Shown here piece by piece: positions 8,694 to 18,462 of a stretch of DNA of 64,000 nucleotides. The DNA is from Methanobacterium_B sp963703015 (GTDB lineage Archaea; Methanobacteriota; Methanobacteria; Methanobacteriales; Methanobacteriaceae): assembly GCA_963703015.1 (NCBI GenBank), contig OY969779.1, positions 2,356,001 to 2,420,000 on the forward strand, in the 5' to 3' direction. The notes beneath the pieces are model-generated. The model was not told the origin of the DNA. It did no database searches and was given only the letters and a program-made list of their open reading frames with translations. The translations under genes were made by a program, and so were the position numbers. Every line of letters starts with the position of its first letter. Positions within the stretch are counted from its first letter, which is position 1.

Positions 8694-8943
8694 ATTACCA
8701 ATATCTAAATCACTTTTTTCTTCCTTAGCCCCATTATTTATATTATATCCTTCTTAACATTGATGTTAAACAAGAATTTTTTTAAATTGCCTCAAAAAAA
8801 AATTCGTCCTAAATCACCTTATTACATTTTAGAACAGCATCAATGATAAATTTTATGATCATAGATATGTGGGTAAAAAGAGCAATGCATGAAAAAATTC
8901 AGAACAAAAAAAAGGTTTATTTCTTGAAGATCAAAAGAATCAC

Positions 8944-10311
8944 ATGGAATTAAATGGTAACAACAAAGTGTTGGTTTTACTTTTCATAGGGGTTTTCATG
9001 GGATCCCTTGATATTGGTATTGTTGGGCCAGCACTACCTGCAGTACAATCATACTTCGCAGTAAATGAAAGACTGCTTTCATGGGTATTTACCATTTACA
9101 TATTGTTTTTCATGATAGGAACTCCATTAATGGCTAAACTATCAGACATATACGGTCGTAAATCTATTTATATCCTAGATATTTTTTTGTTTGCTTTAGG
9201 ATCCCTCATTACCATCACATCAATTTCCTTTGAAATGCTACTCATTGGAAGAGCAGTTCAAGGGATTGGGGCTGGGGGGATATTTCCTGTTGCAAATGCA
9301 TTTATCGGAGACATATTTCCTCCTGAAAAAAGAGGTGGGGCTCTAGGTATTATAAGTTCAGTATGGGGTATTTCAAGCGTATTGGGTCCAATATTAGGAG
9401 GTTTGCTCCTTAAATTTGGTTGGCAATCATTATTCCTCATTAATTTACCTATTTCTGCCATGGTGTTGATTGGAAGTTACTACTTACTTCCAAAGACATT
9501 GCTTAATCAGGATATCAAATTTGATTGGTATGGTCTGGCTACTTTAAGTATCCTGGTTGTATCTTTGGCTTATGGTTTGAATCAGATCGATGCAAATAAT
9601 TTCATAAATAGTATACTGTCACTTTCAGTGTTACCATACCTCATTTTAAGCTTAATACTTCTGCCTGTTCTTTGGAAGGTTGAAAAGTGGGCAGATGATC
9701 CACTGATTCAAATTGACCTGTTCAAAAGCCGAGAAGTCAAACTCATAAATACTATGATGGTTGGAACAGGATTAATTCAAGCATCAACAGTTTTTATTCC
9801 CGCATTTGTGATTATAGGACTATCATTTAGCAGTTCCTCAGCAAGCTTGATGTTGCTTCCAATTGTAGTTACAATGGCAATTGGCGCCCCAATAATTGGT
9901 AAACTCCTAGATAAATTTGGATCAAAAAATATAATGATTACGGGTTCATTTATAATGTCAATAGGCCTATTAATGTTCGCTTTGTTTCCTGAATCATTGT
10001 ATCTCATTATTATTTCAGGATTCCTGGTGGGTGTTGGAATGAGCACTGCCATAGGATCCCCACCAAGATACATCATGCTTGTTGAAAGTCCACCAAAGGA
10101 AAGAGCATCTGGTCAAGCTTTAATTAATATAATCACAAGTGTTGGACAATTAATGGGGGGAGCGTTGATTGGGGCGTTGATTGGTTCATATGCCGGAAAA
10201 ATAACAGGATTTCAATTAACATACATCGTAATGTTTTTCATAGCAATTATAATGACAATTTTGGCGCTTGGCCTCAAAAGTAAGGAAAAACAGTTAAAAT
10301 TTGCCCAATGA
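8944..10311 (+). CDS. MFS drug:H+ antiporter (DHA2-like)
   Basis: The 455-residue product is hydrophobic throughout, with about twelve to fourteen membrane spans. It carries MFS motif C-like GSLDIGIVGPALPA in span 1, motif A in loop 2-3 (AKLSDIYGRKSIY), RAVQGIGAGGIFP in span 4, and SVWGISSVLGPILGGLL, the antiporter motif of span 5. A second motif-A relic (GKLLDKFGSKNIM) follows the central loop. This pattern marks exporters of drugs or metabolites driven by proton entry at the cytoplasmic membrane. It stands alone, divergent from the radical SAM gene. The ATG at 8944 lacks a well-placed ribosome site. The substrate cannot be predicted. Confidence 0.9.
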   Translation: MELNGNNKVLVLLFIGVFMGSLDIGIVGPALPAVQSYFAVNERLLSWVFTIYILFFMIGTPLMAKLSDIYGRKSIYILDIFLFALGSLITITSISFEMLLIGRAVQGIGAGGIFPVANAFIGDIFPPEKRGGALGIISSVWGISSVLGPILGGLLLKFGWQSLFLINLPISAMVLIGSYYLLPKTLLNQDIKFDWYGLATLSILVVSLAYGLNQIDANNFINSILSLSVLPYLILSLILLPVLWKVEKWADDPLIQIDLFKSREVKLINTMMVGTGLIQASTVFIPAFVIIGLSFSSSSASLMLLPIVVTMAIGAPIIGKLLDKFGSKNIMITGSFIMSIGLLMFALFPESLYLIIISGFLVGVGMSTAIGSPPRYIMLVESPPKERASGQALINIITSVGQLMGGALIGALIGSYAGKITGFQLTYIVMFFIAIIMTILALGLKSKEKQLKFAQ

Positions 10312-10400
10312 AATATTTAATTTAAATAACATTTTAGGAAAAGCTCTATTTAAAAGAACTTCAACTACATTTATTTGATACATTATAGTATTGTCTTCAT

Positions 10401-12386
10401 TTAACGGAATATCAGATTTAACTCATGACAAGATGACCAAATTTTGTGATCTATTTGTTCTAAAGCATTAAAAGCAACTAACTGCAATGATTTGTCTTTT
10501 TCTTTCAAAGATTTGGTTAAAGGGTTTATTGCTTGGGGATCCCCTATAATTCCGAGAGATTCTGCTGCTTTTTTTCGTGTGTAATCTCCTGTTCCTTCTA
10601 AAGCTGTTATTAATGGTGTAATAGATTCTGATCCTAATTTTACACAATTTTCAAAGTTGTTTTGACTCATTTGATAGTATGCGTCTTCTTTTGTTGTTTT
10701 AGGTTTCCAGTTTAGTTTTTTCAATGCATTTGCACAGATGTTCCTGTGTTGATGGTCACTGTCCTTCAGTGATTCTAATAAAGGATGTATAGCACGTTCA
10801 TCTCCAATCATTCCAAGTATTTCTGCTGCTTTTTTTCGTGTGTAGTCTCCTGTTCCTTCTAGAGCAATTATAAGTGGAATAGTAGCTGGTGCACCTATTG
10901 TTACACATCTTTCGAAGTTGTTTTGACTCATATGATAATATGCTGCTTCTTCTTCGTTTTTAGGTGTCCAATTCAGATCCTTTAACACATTTGAACATAC
11001 GTACCTGTGATTAGGATCACTATCTTGCAGAGATTTTAGTAATGGTACTATGGCCCGTTCATCTCCTAATTCTCCGAGTGATTCTGCAGCTTTTTTTCGT
11101 GTGTAATCTCCTGTTCCTTCTAAAGCTGTTATTAATGGTATTACTGCGGGTTTTCCAATTTTAATACATTCTTCAAAATTATTCAAACTCATGAAATAAT
11201 AGGCTTCTTCCTCATCATTGTTCGCTATCCATTGCAGTTTTTTTAATAAGTTTGCTGTAACATCTCGATGATTATGATTTGAATCTTTAAGTTCTTCAAT
11301 TAGTTCTTCATGATAAACGCTGGTTATGCTTATCAGTGCTTCTAGTGCATTTGAACGAATTTCTTTATCAGAATCATATTGTAAAGAAAGTAGTGGTCTT
11401 ATTGCACGGGGATCTCCTATTTCCTTAAGTAAGAATATTGAAGTATGTCTGGTTTTACTATCTGCATTCTTCATGTCTTCAATTAAGGGTTCTACTGAAG
11501 CGGCCCCAATTTTTCGCAGGGTCTTGATAGCATCTGTACGCATGTTATAATTAGGATCATTTAATGTTGCAATCAGGGGGGCTATCGATTTTGGATCCTT
11601 TATTTCTCCGAGTGCGTAGGCTGCATTGCTTCGAACATAATAATCTGGATCTTTGAGAGTTTCAATTAAAGGTTCAACAACCCTCAAATCTTTAATATTA
11701 CCTAGGGCTTGTGAAGTAGTCATTCGCACGGAATAACTGGGATCATTCAGTGATTCAATTAAGGGTTCTATGGATTTTGGATCCTTTATTTCTCCGAGTG
11801 CGTAGGCTACATTGCTACGAACAGTTTGGTCTGGATCTTTAAGGGAATCAATTAGAGGTTTAACAGCAGGTCCTCCTATTTTACTAAGTGCTTCTGCAAC
11901 GGTGTTGGCTGCAGGAAAATCAGGATTTTTTAGTGTTGTAATTAAGGGTTCTATTGAAGGAGTGCCTATTTCTCCTAAGGCTTCTGTCCCACTATTTCTG
12001 ACAGGATAAACAGAGTCCTTGAGTGTGGCTATGAGGGGTTCTATAGATTTTGGATCTTTTATTTGTCCCAGGGCATATGCTGCATTGCTTCGAACAGAAT
12101 ATACTGAATCTTTAAGTGTTGCAATTAAGGGTTCAACTGCCTTTGGATCCTTTATTTGACTCAATGCAAAAGCTGCATTGTAACGAACAGAATAATCAGG
12201 ATCCTTCAGTGCTTTTATTAATGGACACAACGTTTTTGGGTCCTTTAATTTTCCCAGTGATTCTGCGGCATTACTTCTAATAAATGCATCTTTTTCATAA
12301 TTTAAAGCATTTATTAACCCTTCAATATTTTTGTTTTTCTCTAATTTTTTCACATTTGGAATCATGTGTTTACCAAATTGTCCCAT
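10401..12386 (-). CDS. Large HEAT-repeat protein with two repeat classes
   Basis: The ATG at 12386 follows a GAGGGTGGT ribosome site. The 661-residue product is almost wholly alpha-solenoid. Residues about 20-350 hold about ten 31-residue PBS-lyase-type HEAT units of the form KDPKSIEPLIATLKDS with VRSNAAYALGEI. From about residue 375 the organisation changes: three 87-residue units each join a HEAT pair to an insert that reads W-x-P-K-x-x-x-E-x-AYY-x-MSQNNFE-x-C. The third unit is followed by a short C-terminal tail. The 87-residue period is visible in the DNA as 261-bp near-repeats. No signal peptide or membrane span is seen, so it is probably cytoplasmic scaffolding. HEAT proteins of this kind in methanogens have no established substrate. 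Confidence 0.9.
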   Translation of the reverse strand: MGQFGKHMIPNVKKLEKNKNIEGLINALNYEKDAFIRSNAAESLGKLKDPKTLCPLIKALKDPDYSVRYNAAFALSQIKDPKAVEPLIATLKDSVYSVRSNAAYALGQIKDPKSIEPLIATLKDSVYPVRNSGTEALGEIGTPSIEPLITTLKNPDFPAANTVAEALSKIGGPAVKPLIDSLKDPDQTVRSNVAYALGEIKDPKSIEPLIESLNDPSYSVRMTTSQALGNIKDLRVVEPLIETLKDPDYYVRSNAAYALGEIKDPKSIAPLIATLNDPNYNMRTDAIKTLRKIGAASVEPLIEDMKNADSKTRHTSIFLLKEIGDPRAIRPLLSLQYDSDKEIRSNALEALISITSVYHEELIEELKDSNHNHRDVTANLLKKLQWIANNDEEEAYYFMSLNNFEECIKIGKPAVIPLITALEGTGDYTRKKAAESLGELGDERAIVPLLKSLQDSDPNHRYVCSNVLKDLNWTPKNEEEAAYYHMSQNNFERCVTIGAPATIPLIIALEGTGDYTRKKAAEILGMIGDERAIHPLLESLKDSDHQHRNICANALKKLNWKPKTTKEDAYYQMSQNNFENCVKLGSESITPLITALEGTGDYTRKKAAESLGIIGDPQAINPLTKSLKEKDKSLQLVAFNALEQIDHKIWSSCHELNLIFR

Positions 12387-12847
12387 ATTAATACCACCCT
12401 CAATTTCTTTATGTAATTATATGTGAAATGAAATATTTCTCTACAATTCCATTTTAAATGATTTTAAGGATTTTTATTTTGATAGGATAATAGGTATCTG
12501 ATATTTAGTTATAACTAACTAAATTAGTTATAGGTAATTACTACCATAGTTTATCAATTTAAAGATCACCTGTGAAAATTTTCATACAAAGAAAATTTTT
12601 CATCTTTGAAAATATTACTAATTTAATTGGAAATTTGGTATTTATATCGATATTCGATCTATTTTTTATATTATATTATGATATTTGGAATTCAATATCC
12701 ATATATGTTCATTAGTAACTGAATTGACATTTTTTAATACTTATTAATAATTTTGGTATTTTGAAATTTAAATGACTACCATTTGATGAACCCATCCTTT
12801 TATTCGGGATCTCTTGCATTTTTTACTAATTATTCTCAGGGTAACAA
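12387..12847. other. 461-nt intergenic stretch with clustered TAGTTA half-sites
   Basis: No open frame with a usable start is seen. The stretch is very A+T rich. Its only clear structure is at 12505-12531, where TAGTTATAACTA (12506-12517, a perfect 12-bp palindrome) runs into AACTA-AAT-TAGTT (12517-12529). It must contain the promoter of the HEAT-repeat gene and the 3' end of the small membrane-protein gene transcribed toward it. Confidence 0.6.
12506..12529. promoter_or_regulatory. Palindrome cluster, candidate operator for the HEAT-repeat gene
   Basis: Two inverted repeats overlap here: the perfect palindrome TAGTTATAACTA and the AACTA-AAT-TAGTT repeat, giving four TAGTTA/TAACTA-type half-sites in 24 bp. 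It lies about 120 bp upstream of the HEAT-repeat start codon. Regular half-site spacing is what a dimeric archaeal regulator would use. Binding is inference. Confidence 0.35.
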
Positions 12848-13081
12848 TTAGCTGGCAGATATGGCTTTGTATACAAATATGATGACGAATACTAATAACA
12901 AAGGAACTATGGCTTGATTAGAACCTTTAATTATTGAATCAATTTTATAACTGCCTCTAGCTGGACGTAATATTGAATTAAGAGCTAAAAATAATATTAA
13001 AGCTCCTATTGCAATAACACTATAATTTACAATTTCACCTGAACTCACTAAACTGATATTTTCAATGGTCGAAATCATCAT
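12848..13081 (-). CDS. Small two-span membrane protein (77 aa)
   Basis: The product begins MMISTIENISLVSSGEIV and has two hydrophobic segments, about residues 19-37 (YSVIAIGALILFLALNSIL) and 58-73 (AIVPLLLVFVIIFVYKA). A basic loop with RPARGSYK lies between them. There is no recognisable ribosome site, and a purine-rich AAAAG precedes the ATG directly. This could be a leaderless or short-leader transcript. I do not recognise a family. It is divergent from the glycan locus that starts at 13.3 kb and on the same strand as the HEAT-repeat gene, 460 nt away. Probably a membrane protein of unknown role. Confidence 0.55.
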   Translation of the reverse strand: MMISTIENISLVSSGEIVNYSVIAIGALILFLALNSILRPARGSYKIDSIIKGSNQAIVPLLLVFVIIFVYKAISAS

Positions 13082-13345
13082 TTCTTTTATAATTCAATTT
13101 TACTTAAAAATGAATTTTTTTGGATTGAAGTAGTAATATATAAGTACCATACTTTTTATTCTCAAACATTACATTGAAGTTATTTAAGTATTTTGATCCC
13201 ACACACCCACATATTAGACCGAAATATATAAATGGGCAAATTTTTAGTCTTAGATTCACAAACAAACCTATATAAAGCCTTTGTATCGATTATTTTGATA
13301 AAGACTATAAATCATGGTTTTTATACCCCCATTTGGGTGATATCA

Positions 13346-14302
13346 ATGGACTATGAAATTCCCGAAAATAATTTGATGAATGAGGAATCCACTCTTGATT
13401 ATGATGATAAAGTCAATATGGGTGAAAATCAATGGAATGATGATATAAAAAACGATATTAAACCGTATTTTGATTATTCTCTCAGTCAAGTTACATTTAT
13501 GCTTCCAGCATATAACGAGGAACAATCTATTGGACAACTCATTAATAAATTTGATAAATTTGATAAATCAACTGTTTTGGTTGTGGATAATAATTCTCGT
13601 GACAGAACTGCACAGATAGCATCAACTGCAGGCGCAGATGTAATTCAGGAAAAAAAACAGGGCAAAGGCCATGCTGTTAAAAAGGGATTTAAAACTACTA
13701 AATCCAAATTTACAGTGATGCTTGATGCAGACGATACTTACGATCCTGTTGATGCAGTGGATCTGTTAAAGCCGTTGATGGAAAATAGAGCGGATGTTGT
13801 TTTAGGGTCTCGATTAAAGGGTAAAAGAGACAAAGGGGCCATAAGTAATTTTAATTTAATAGGAAATCATTTACTGAGCTTATGTGCAACCATACTCCAC
13901 TCTAAAGTTTCAGATGTGTGTACTGGTTATTGGGCTTTCAATAAATCTGCAATTAATCATCTATTAGATGAAGGAATTGATTCGGAAGGTTTCGAAATTG
14001 AAGCTGAAATGTTCTCAAAAATTTCTAGTTCTGATTTAAGAGTATTAGAAGTTCCCATACAATACAAAAAGCGTGCTGATGAAACAAAATTAAACTCAGT
14101 AGCTGATGGGGGTAAAATATTTGCAAAACTAGTAAAATATTGGTTTGAACAACATATTACTCCTAAAATAGCCAGTTTAACTTCTTTTAAATCGGAATCT
14201 AAACAAAAACCAGTGAAACTAAAATTTAATTCCGGAAAGAAGAGGGGAATAAAACACTATTGTCCACGTTTGATAGGATTTTTAGGGAGATTTAAACGAT
14301 GA
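13346..14302 (+). CDS. GT2-family glycosyltransferase (dolichol-phosphate-sugar synthase-like)
   Basis: The ATG at 13346 has GGTGATATC just upstream, so I prefer it to one 38 codons earlier. The 318-residue product has about 50 acidic N-terminal residues, then a GT-A domain: FMLPAYNEEQSIGQLI, VLVVDNNSRDRTAQIA, and the metal-binding MLDADDTYD near residue 125. The C-terminal half (CTGYWAFNKSAI, EGFEIEAEMF, VPIQYKKR) matches the DPM1/GtrB branch, which loads sugars from nucleotide donors onto polyprenyl phosphate at the inner membrane face. It has no membrane spans of its own. It is the first gene of the surface-glycan run. Its stop overlaps the next start by four bases (ATGA), implying coupled translation. 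Confidence 0.9.
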   Translation: MDYEIPENNLMNEESTLDYDDKVNMGENQWNDDIKNDIKPYFDYSLSQVTFMLPAYNEEQSIGQLINKFDKFDKSTVLVVDNNSRDRTAQIASTAGADVIQEKKQGKGHAVKKGFKTTKSKFTVMLDADDTYDPVDAVDLLKPLMENRADVVLGSRLKGKRDKGAISNFNLIGNHLLSLCATILHSKVSDVCTGYWAFNKSAINHLLDEGIDSEGFEIEAEMFSKISSSDLRVLEVPIQYKKRADETKLNSVADGGKIFAKLVKYWFEQHITPKIASLTSFKSESKQKPVKLKFNSGKKRGIKHYCPRLIGFLGRFKR

Positions 14303-15453
14303 AAGTAGCAATTTTAGGGAGTAGAGGAATTCCTGCTAAATATGGTGGTTTTGAAACCTTTGCTGAAGGACTCACACAAAATCTTATTAACAAAGGTTTT
14401 GAACTGACAGTTAGCTGTGAATATGAAGATCCAATAACCCGGGTTAATGATTTAAATGGAATTAAATTGGAGTATTTCCCAGTAAAACCACCAAATAATT
14501 ATTTTTTAAGAAAAATTTACGAGAATTTATCGGATATATTCTTTTTATTGAGACTAAGCAAACAGAGTGAAGTCATAATATTCCTTGGAATAGAGGTGGG
14601 TATGTTTCTGTTTATTCCTCAACTATTAAACAAACAAGTTAAAACCTTGGTAAATATTGATGGTGTGATGTGGGAACGAACGAAGTTTAACAAATTTGAA
14701 AGATGGCTTTTAAAAATAAATCATATTATGGCAATTAAATTTGCCGATGTTGTGATTGCTGATTCTAAAGAGATGATGAGTTATGTTGAGGATAAATACC
14801 ATGATAAAACGACTTATTTATCCTACGGGATTCAAACACCGGAACTAATACCTTGGAATGGGAAAAATCTAAAAAAACTCACAAAATACACTGGAAAACC
14901 TCTGGTACCTGGAAATTATTTTTTGGTTGTGGCCAGATTGGAACCCGAGAACAATATCCTCACCATCATAGAAGGATTTGTTAAATCCGATTTAAAAACA
15001 CCCATGGTAGTATTAGGGGATTTTACCAGCAAAGAGTATCAAAAACAGATTGAGAACATTGCAGGATCCATGGGATCCAATGAAATATACTTCTTGGGAT
15101 CCATATATGATGAAGAACTCCTTAACATGCTTCGACAAAATTGTTTGGCATATATTCATGGCCATTCAGTTGGAGGCACAAATCCTTCACTTTTAGAAGC
15201 TGCTATTTCTAAAAATATTATTTTAGCACATAATAATGCATTTAACAGAGAGGTATGCAAAGAAAATGCTATTTACTTCAACAATTCTAATGAATTAAAA
15301 TCTCAATTAGAGTTGGTTGATAAGACTCCTGAAAAATATTCTAAAATTAAAATTAACGTTCATAACAGTGTTAAAGATGAATATTCATGGGAAAAAATTT
15401 CCAATGGATATGAAAACCTCTTAAATTCGGTGGGGAACAATGTTGGAAAGTGA
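14299..15453 (+). CDS. GT4-family glycosyltransferase with DUF1972-type N-terminus
   Basis: The 384-residue product opens with KVAILGSRGIPAKYGGFETFAEGL, the hallmark of the DUF1972/rhamnosyltransferase branch of GT-B enzymes. Its second Rossmann domain has FLVVARLEPENNILTIIEGF, VVLGDF, FLGSIYDEELLNMLRQN and the donor-binding HGHSVGGTNPSLLEAAIS near residues 288-305. It transfers a hexose or deoxyhexose from a nucleotide donor to a growing lipid-linked glycan in the cytoplasm. The start overlaps the previous stop (ATGA), and its 3' end overlaps the following methyltransferase gene by 14 bases, so the three are one transcript. A GGGAG ribosome site lies inside the upstream gene. The sugar is unknown. 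Confidence 0.92.
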   Translation: MKVAILGSRGIPAKYGGFETFAEGLTQNLINKGFELTVSCEYEDPITRVNDLNGIKLEYFPVKPPNNYFLRKIYENLSDIFFLLRLSKQSEVIIFLGIEVGMFLFIPQLLNKQVKTLVNIDGVMWERTKFNKFERWLLKINHIMAIKFADVVIADSKEMMSYVEDKYHDKTTYLSYGIQTPELIPWNGKNLKKLTKYTGKPLVPGNYFLVVARLEPENNILTIIEGFVKSDLKTPMVVLGDFTSKEYQKQIENIAGSMGSNEIYFLGSIYDEELLNMLRQNCLAYIHGHSVGGTNPSLLEAAISKNIILAHNNAFNREVCKENAIYFNNSNELKSQLELVDKTPEKYSKIKINVHNSVKDEYSWEKISNGYENLLNSVGNNVGK

Positions 15454-16456
15454 AGTTGAAGATGGAAACAAACTGATCTGTGATCTTTGTAAATCGAATG
15501 ATTACGAACGCCTATTTTCTAATCATGATAGATTATTTCCCAAAATAAAGGGTAATTACGATTTGTATCGATGCAAAAAATGTGGACTCATCTTCCTTAA
15601 TCAACCAACTCCTGAAGAACTTTGCAAACACTATCCTGAAGAGGAATATTCAGTTTACAATGATTCTGGAGACATAAGCGATCTTAGAAAAGGTTTTGTT
15701 CTGGCTGAAAATCTTTATCAATACAGTACCTGGAAAAAAGACAGATCATTCATCTTTAAATTCATAAATTATCTATTTTTACCCTGCCGATCATTTTTCA
15801 GGACCAGTAAAGTATTTGAAGGTGGGAACTACCTAGATGTTGGATGTGGAATGGGATACTTTCCCATGGTAATGAAAAACATGGGCATGAATGCCTATGG
15901 AGTGGAACCTGGTGAATTTGATAAGAAACTATCTGATGAATACAACTTGAACATATTCCATGGCACTCTAGACGAAGTTAAATATAATGACAACTTCTTT
16001 GATGTTATCACCATGAACCATGTCATGGAACACGTTGAAAAACCAATGGAACTCATGAATGAATTGAATAGAATACTCAAATTAGAAGGATATCTAATAA
16101 TTGGGGTTCCAATCAGTGATTCATTAGCTTTTAAAATTTTTGGAAAATACTGGTCAAATCTGGATACACCAAGACATCTTTTCACCTATTCCACAGATAA
16201 TTTAAAGCTTTACGCAGAAAAATCAGGCTTCGAAGTTGAAGAGGTACGCTACAATTCAAGACCAGACGGCCAATTTTTAAACTCGTTTAGATATCTAATG
16301 GAAAGTCGAACTTCCAAGAACTACAATCCCCTCATAGTTTACAATATTTTTTTAAACCTTATTTTACTGCCAGTAACCTCGCTACTAAATCTATTTAAGC
16401 AGGGTGATCAATGCGAAATAATTTTAACCAAAAAAAATTTGGAGAAGCAAAAATGA
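15440..16456 (+). CDS. Class I SAM-dependent methyltransferase with N-terminal zinc finger
   Basis: The 338-residue product begins with a four-Cys zinc site: CDLC near residues 14-17 and CKKC near 46-49. A Methyltransf_11/23-type fold follows: NYLDVGCGMGYFPMVMKNMG (SAM loop, about residues 132-150), a conserved acidic residue in YGVEPGEFD, then FDVITMNHVMEHVEKP and a carboxy-terminal hydrophobic patch. Zinc-finger methyltransferases of this layout occur in sugar and glycan clusters, where they methylate a sugar hydroxyl. It overlaps its neighbours on both sides (14 nt upstream, ATGA downstream), which places it firmly in the glycan operon. Probably cytoplasmic, perhaps peripheral through its hydrophobic tail. 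Confidence 0.9.
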   Translation: MLESEVEDGNKLICDLCKSNDYERLFSNHDRLFPKIKGNYDLYRCKKCGLIFLNQPTPEELCKHYPEEEYSVYNDSGDISDLRKGFVLAENLYQYSTWKKDRSFIFKFINYLFLPCRSFFRTSKVFEGGNYLDVGCGMGYFPMVMKNMGMNAYGVEPGEFDKKLSDEYNLNIFHGTLDEVKYNDNFFDVITMNHVMEHVEKPMELMNELNRILKLEGYLIIGVPISDSLAFKIFGKYWSNLDTPRHLFTYSTDNLKLYAEKSGFEVEEVRYNSRPDGQFLNSFRYLMESRTSKNYNPLIVYNIFLNLILLPVTSLLNLFKQGDQCEIILTKKNLEKQK

Positions 16457-18447
16457 CCGAAGAAATCATTGTATCTGTAGTCGTACCAACTTTAAACTCG
16501 GAAAAAACCATTGAAAAGTGTTTAAAAAGTGTTAGAGATCAAAATTATGATTCAATCGAAATCATTGTAATTGATGGAGGATCTGAAGATAAAACAAAGG
16601 AACTAGCCCAAAATTACTGTGACAAGTTTTTTGAAGTTGACAAAAGGAGCAGAACATACCAAACAAACTTTGGAGCCGAAAAATCCATTGGGAAATATAT
16701 CTACAGATTAGACTCAGATATTGTGCTCTCAAATTCAATGGTTAGTGAATGTGTTCGAAAGTGTGAACAAGAAGGCTACGATGCAGTTGCAACCTATTGG
16801 GGACCTAATCCAACCATAAGTATTTGGGCAAAGGTAAGAAAGTTTGAAAAGGACTGTTACAAGTACGATGAAAAACGAAACGTGTCCAGATTTTATAAAA
16901 AATCAACATTCAATGAAATAGGGGGATACAATGACCTTCTGGTTTACGGTGAAGATTATGACATCCAAAACAGGTTAAAAAATCTTGGATATTCCACAGG
17001 TTTCGTTGATTCCGAGGGAATTCATCTTGGGGAACCAACAACATTGAAAGAAATCATTGCTGAACAGTACTACTATGGAAAAACTATCAACGAATTTCTG
17101 AAACAAAACAAATCACAGGGACTAGGTCAAGTATCTCCAATTAGAATGTCTTTCTTAACAAACTGGAAGAAATTTGTCCAACACCCGTTATTAACCTTAA
17201 CATTTATTTTTTATGAATTTGTGTATTATTCCAGTAGCATTATCGGATATCTGGTCTTTAAATTTAAAGGACTAAAAAAATCAGGCAGCGAAGAGTTAAA
17301 GGTTGAAATTGTTGATGTGAAACCTAAAATCCCAAAGGTAGCAATGGTAATATCTTATCCTGATGTTCGTTTAAAAAAGGAATTAGAAACCCTAAAAAAG
17401 AATGGATATGATGTAGAGCTTATTATATGGGAAAGAAGCTGGCCTCTTGAAATAGATACAGCTGTAGATATAAAATCTTTAAAAATAGATGTTCCTGTGG
17501 GTAATATCAAAACTATGTTCTATTTTCCAATTTGGTGGACATTCATGGTTTATTGGCTATTTAAAAAAGATTGGGATGCTATTCACACTGTAAATTTTGA
17601 TACTTTCTTGTTTTCATTCTTAGTAGCAAAATTAAAGAGAAAACCTGTTGTTTATGATATTTTTGATTATTATGGGGATGTTATGCACGGAATTATACGT
17701 CCAGTAGTTGTGGCTTTAGACAATTTCACAATGAAATTTTCAGATGTTATAATCATAGCAGATGATTCACGAATAAATCAATTAGCCAAAAACATAAAAA
17801 ATCGTATAATTACTATAAACAACTCTCCAGATGACAGTTATTTCCAAAAAAACATTGATATAAAAGGAAAAAATGGAGTTGAAGATGAATTTATAATATT
17901 TTTAGGGGGCAAGATCACCAAACAGAGGGGAACCGACATTATAATTTCCGCTGTTAAGGGGATGGATGATGTTAAATTGATAATTAAAGGATTTTGCAGT
18001 GAAGCTGAATACAAAGAGTATCTATTGGATGAAACTCGCAACATGCAAAATGTGGACATGTGTTTGGATGGTGTACCATACCATGAGATCGTTGATAAAA
18101 CAATCCAATGTGATTTAACACTTGCATTATACGATCCTAAATTCCCAAACAATGTCTATGCAAGTCCAAATAAATTGTTTGAATCAATGGCTTCTGGAAA
18201 TCCAATTATTGTAAATGAAAATACTTCAATGGCCAGCATTGTTTCAGAGGAGAATTGTGGTATTGTTGTACCCTATAACGATGTTGAAGCCACTAAAAAT
18301 GCAATTTTAAGGATCAAAAATAAACCGGATCTAAAAAATAAACTCGGTAAAAATGGAAGAAAGGCTTATTTATCTAAATATAACTGGAATGTAATGGAAA
18401 AAAGACTTATCAATGTTTATGATTCAATTTTAAGAATTAAAGTATGA
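16453..18447 (+). CDS. GT2-GT4 fusion glycosyltransferase
   Basis: I use the ATG at 16453, which overlaps the preceding TGA and has GGAGAAG upstream; an ATG 14 codons earlier lacks a ribosome site. The 664-residue protein joins two enzymes. Residues about 1-230 are a GT2 domain (SVVVPTLNSEKTIEKC, VIDGGSEDKT, RLDSDIVLS, VYGEDYDIQNRL). About 245-275 is an amphipathic or membrane-touching helix (FIFYEFVYYSSSIIGYLVF). About 300-664 is a GT4-type GT-B module (VAMVISYPDVRLKKEL, IFLGGKITKQRGTDI, ASPNKLFESMASGNPII). Fusion suggests two consecutive sugar additions by one polypeptide. The next gene starts 15 nt later. Confidence 0.9.
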   Translation: MTEEIIVSVVVPTLNSEKTIEKCLKSVRDQNYDSIEIIVIDGGSEDKTKELAQNYCDKFFEVDKRSRTYQTNFGAEKSIGKYIYRLDSDIVLSNSMVSECVRKCEQEGYDAVATYWGPNPTISIWAKVRKFEKDCYKYDEKRNVSRFYKKSTFNEIGGYNDLLVYGEDYDIQNRLKNLGYSTGFVDSEGIHLGEPTTLKEIIAEQYYYGKTINEFLKQNKSQGLGQVSPIRMSFLTNWKKFVQHPLLTLTFIFYEFVYYSSSIIGYLVFKFKGLKKSGSEELKVEIVDVKPKIPKVAMVISYPDVRLKKELETLKKNGYDVELIIWERSWPLEIDTAVDIKSLKIDVPVGNIKTMFYFPIWWTFMVYWLFKKDWDAIHTVNFDTFLFSFLVAKLKRKPVVYDIFDYYGDVMHGIIRPVVVALDNFTMKFSDVIIIADDSRINQLAKNIKNRIITINNSPDDSYFQKNIDIKGKNGVEDEFIIFLGGKITKQRGTDIIISAVKGMDDVKLIIKGFCSEAEYKEYLLDETRNMQNVDMCLDGVPYHEIVDKTIQCDLTLALYDPKFPNNVYASPNKLFESMASGNPIIVNENTSMASIVSEENCGIVVPYNDVEATKNAILRIKNKPDLKNKLGKNGRKAYLSKYNWNVMEKRLINVYDSILRIKV

Positions 18448-18462
18448 TTAGAGACAGATAAA

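Noticed and set aside
13232..13345. 38-codon N-terminal extension of the first GT2 gene
   Set aside because: The internal ATG at 13346 has GGTGAT at the right distance, and the extension is not typical of the family.
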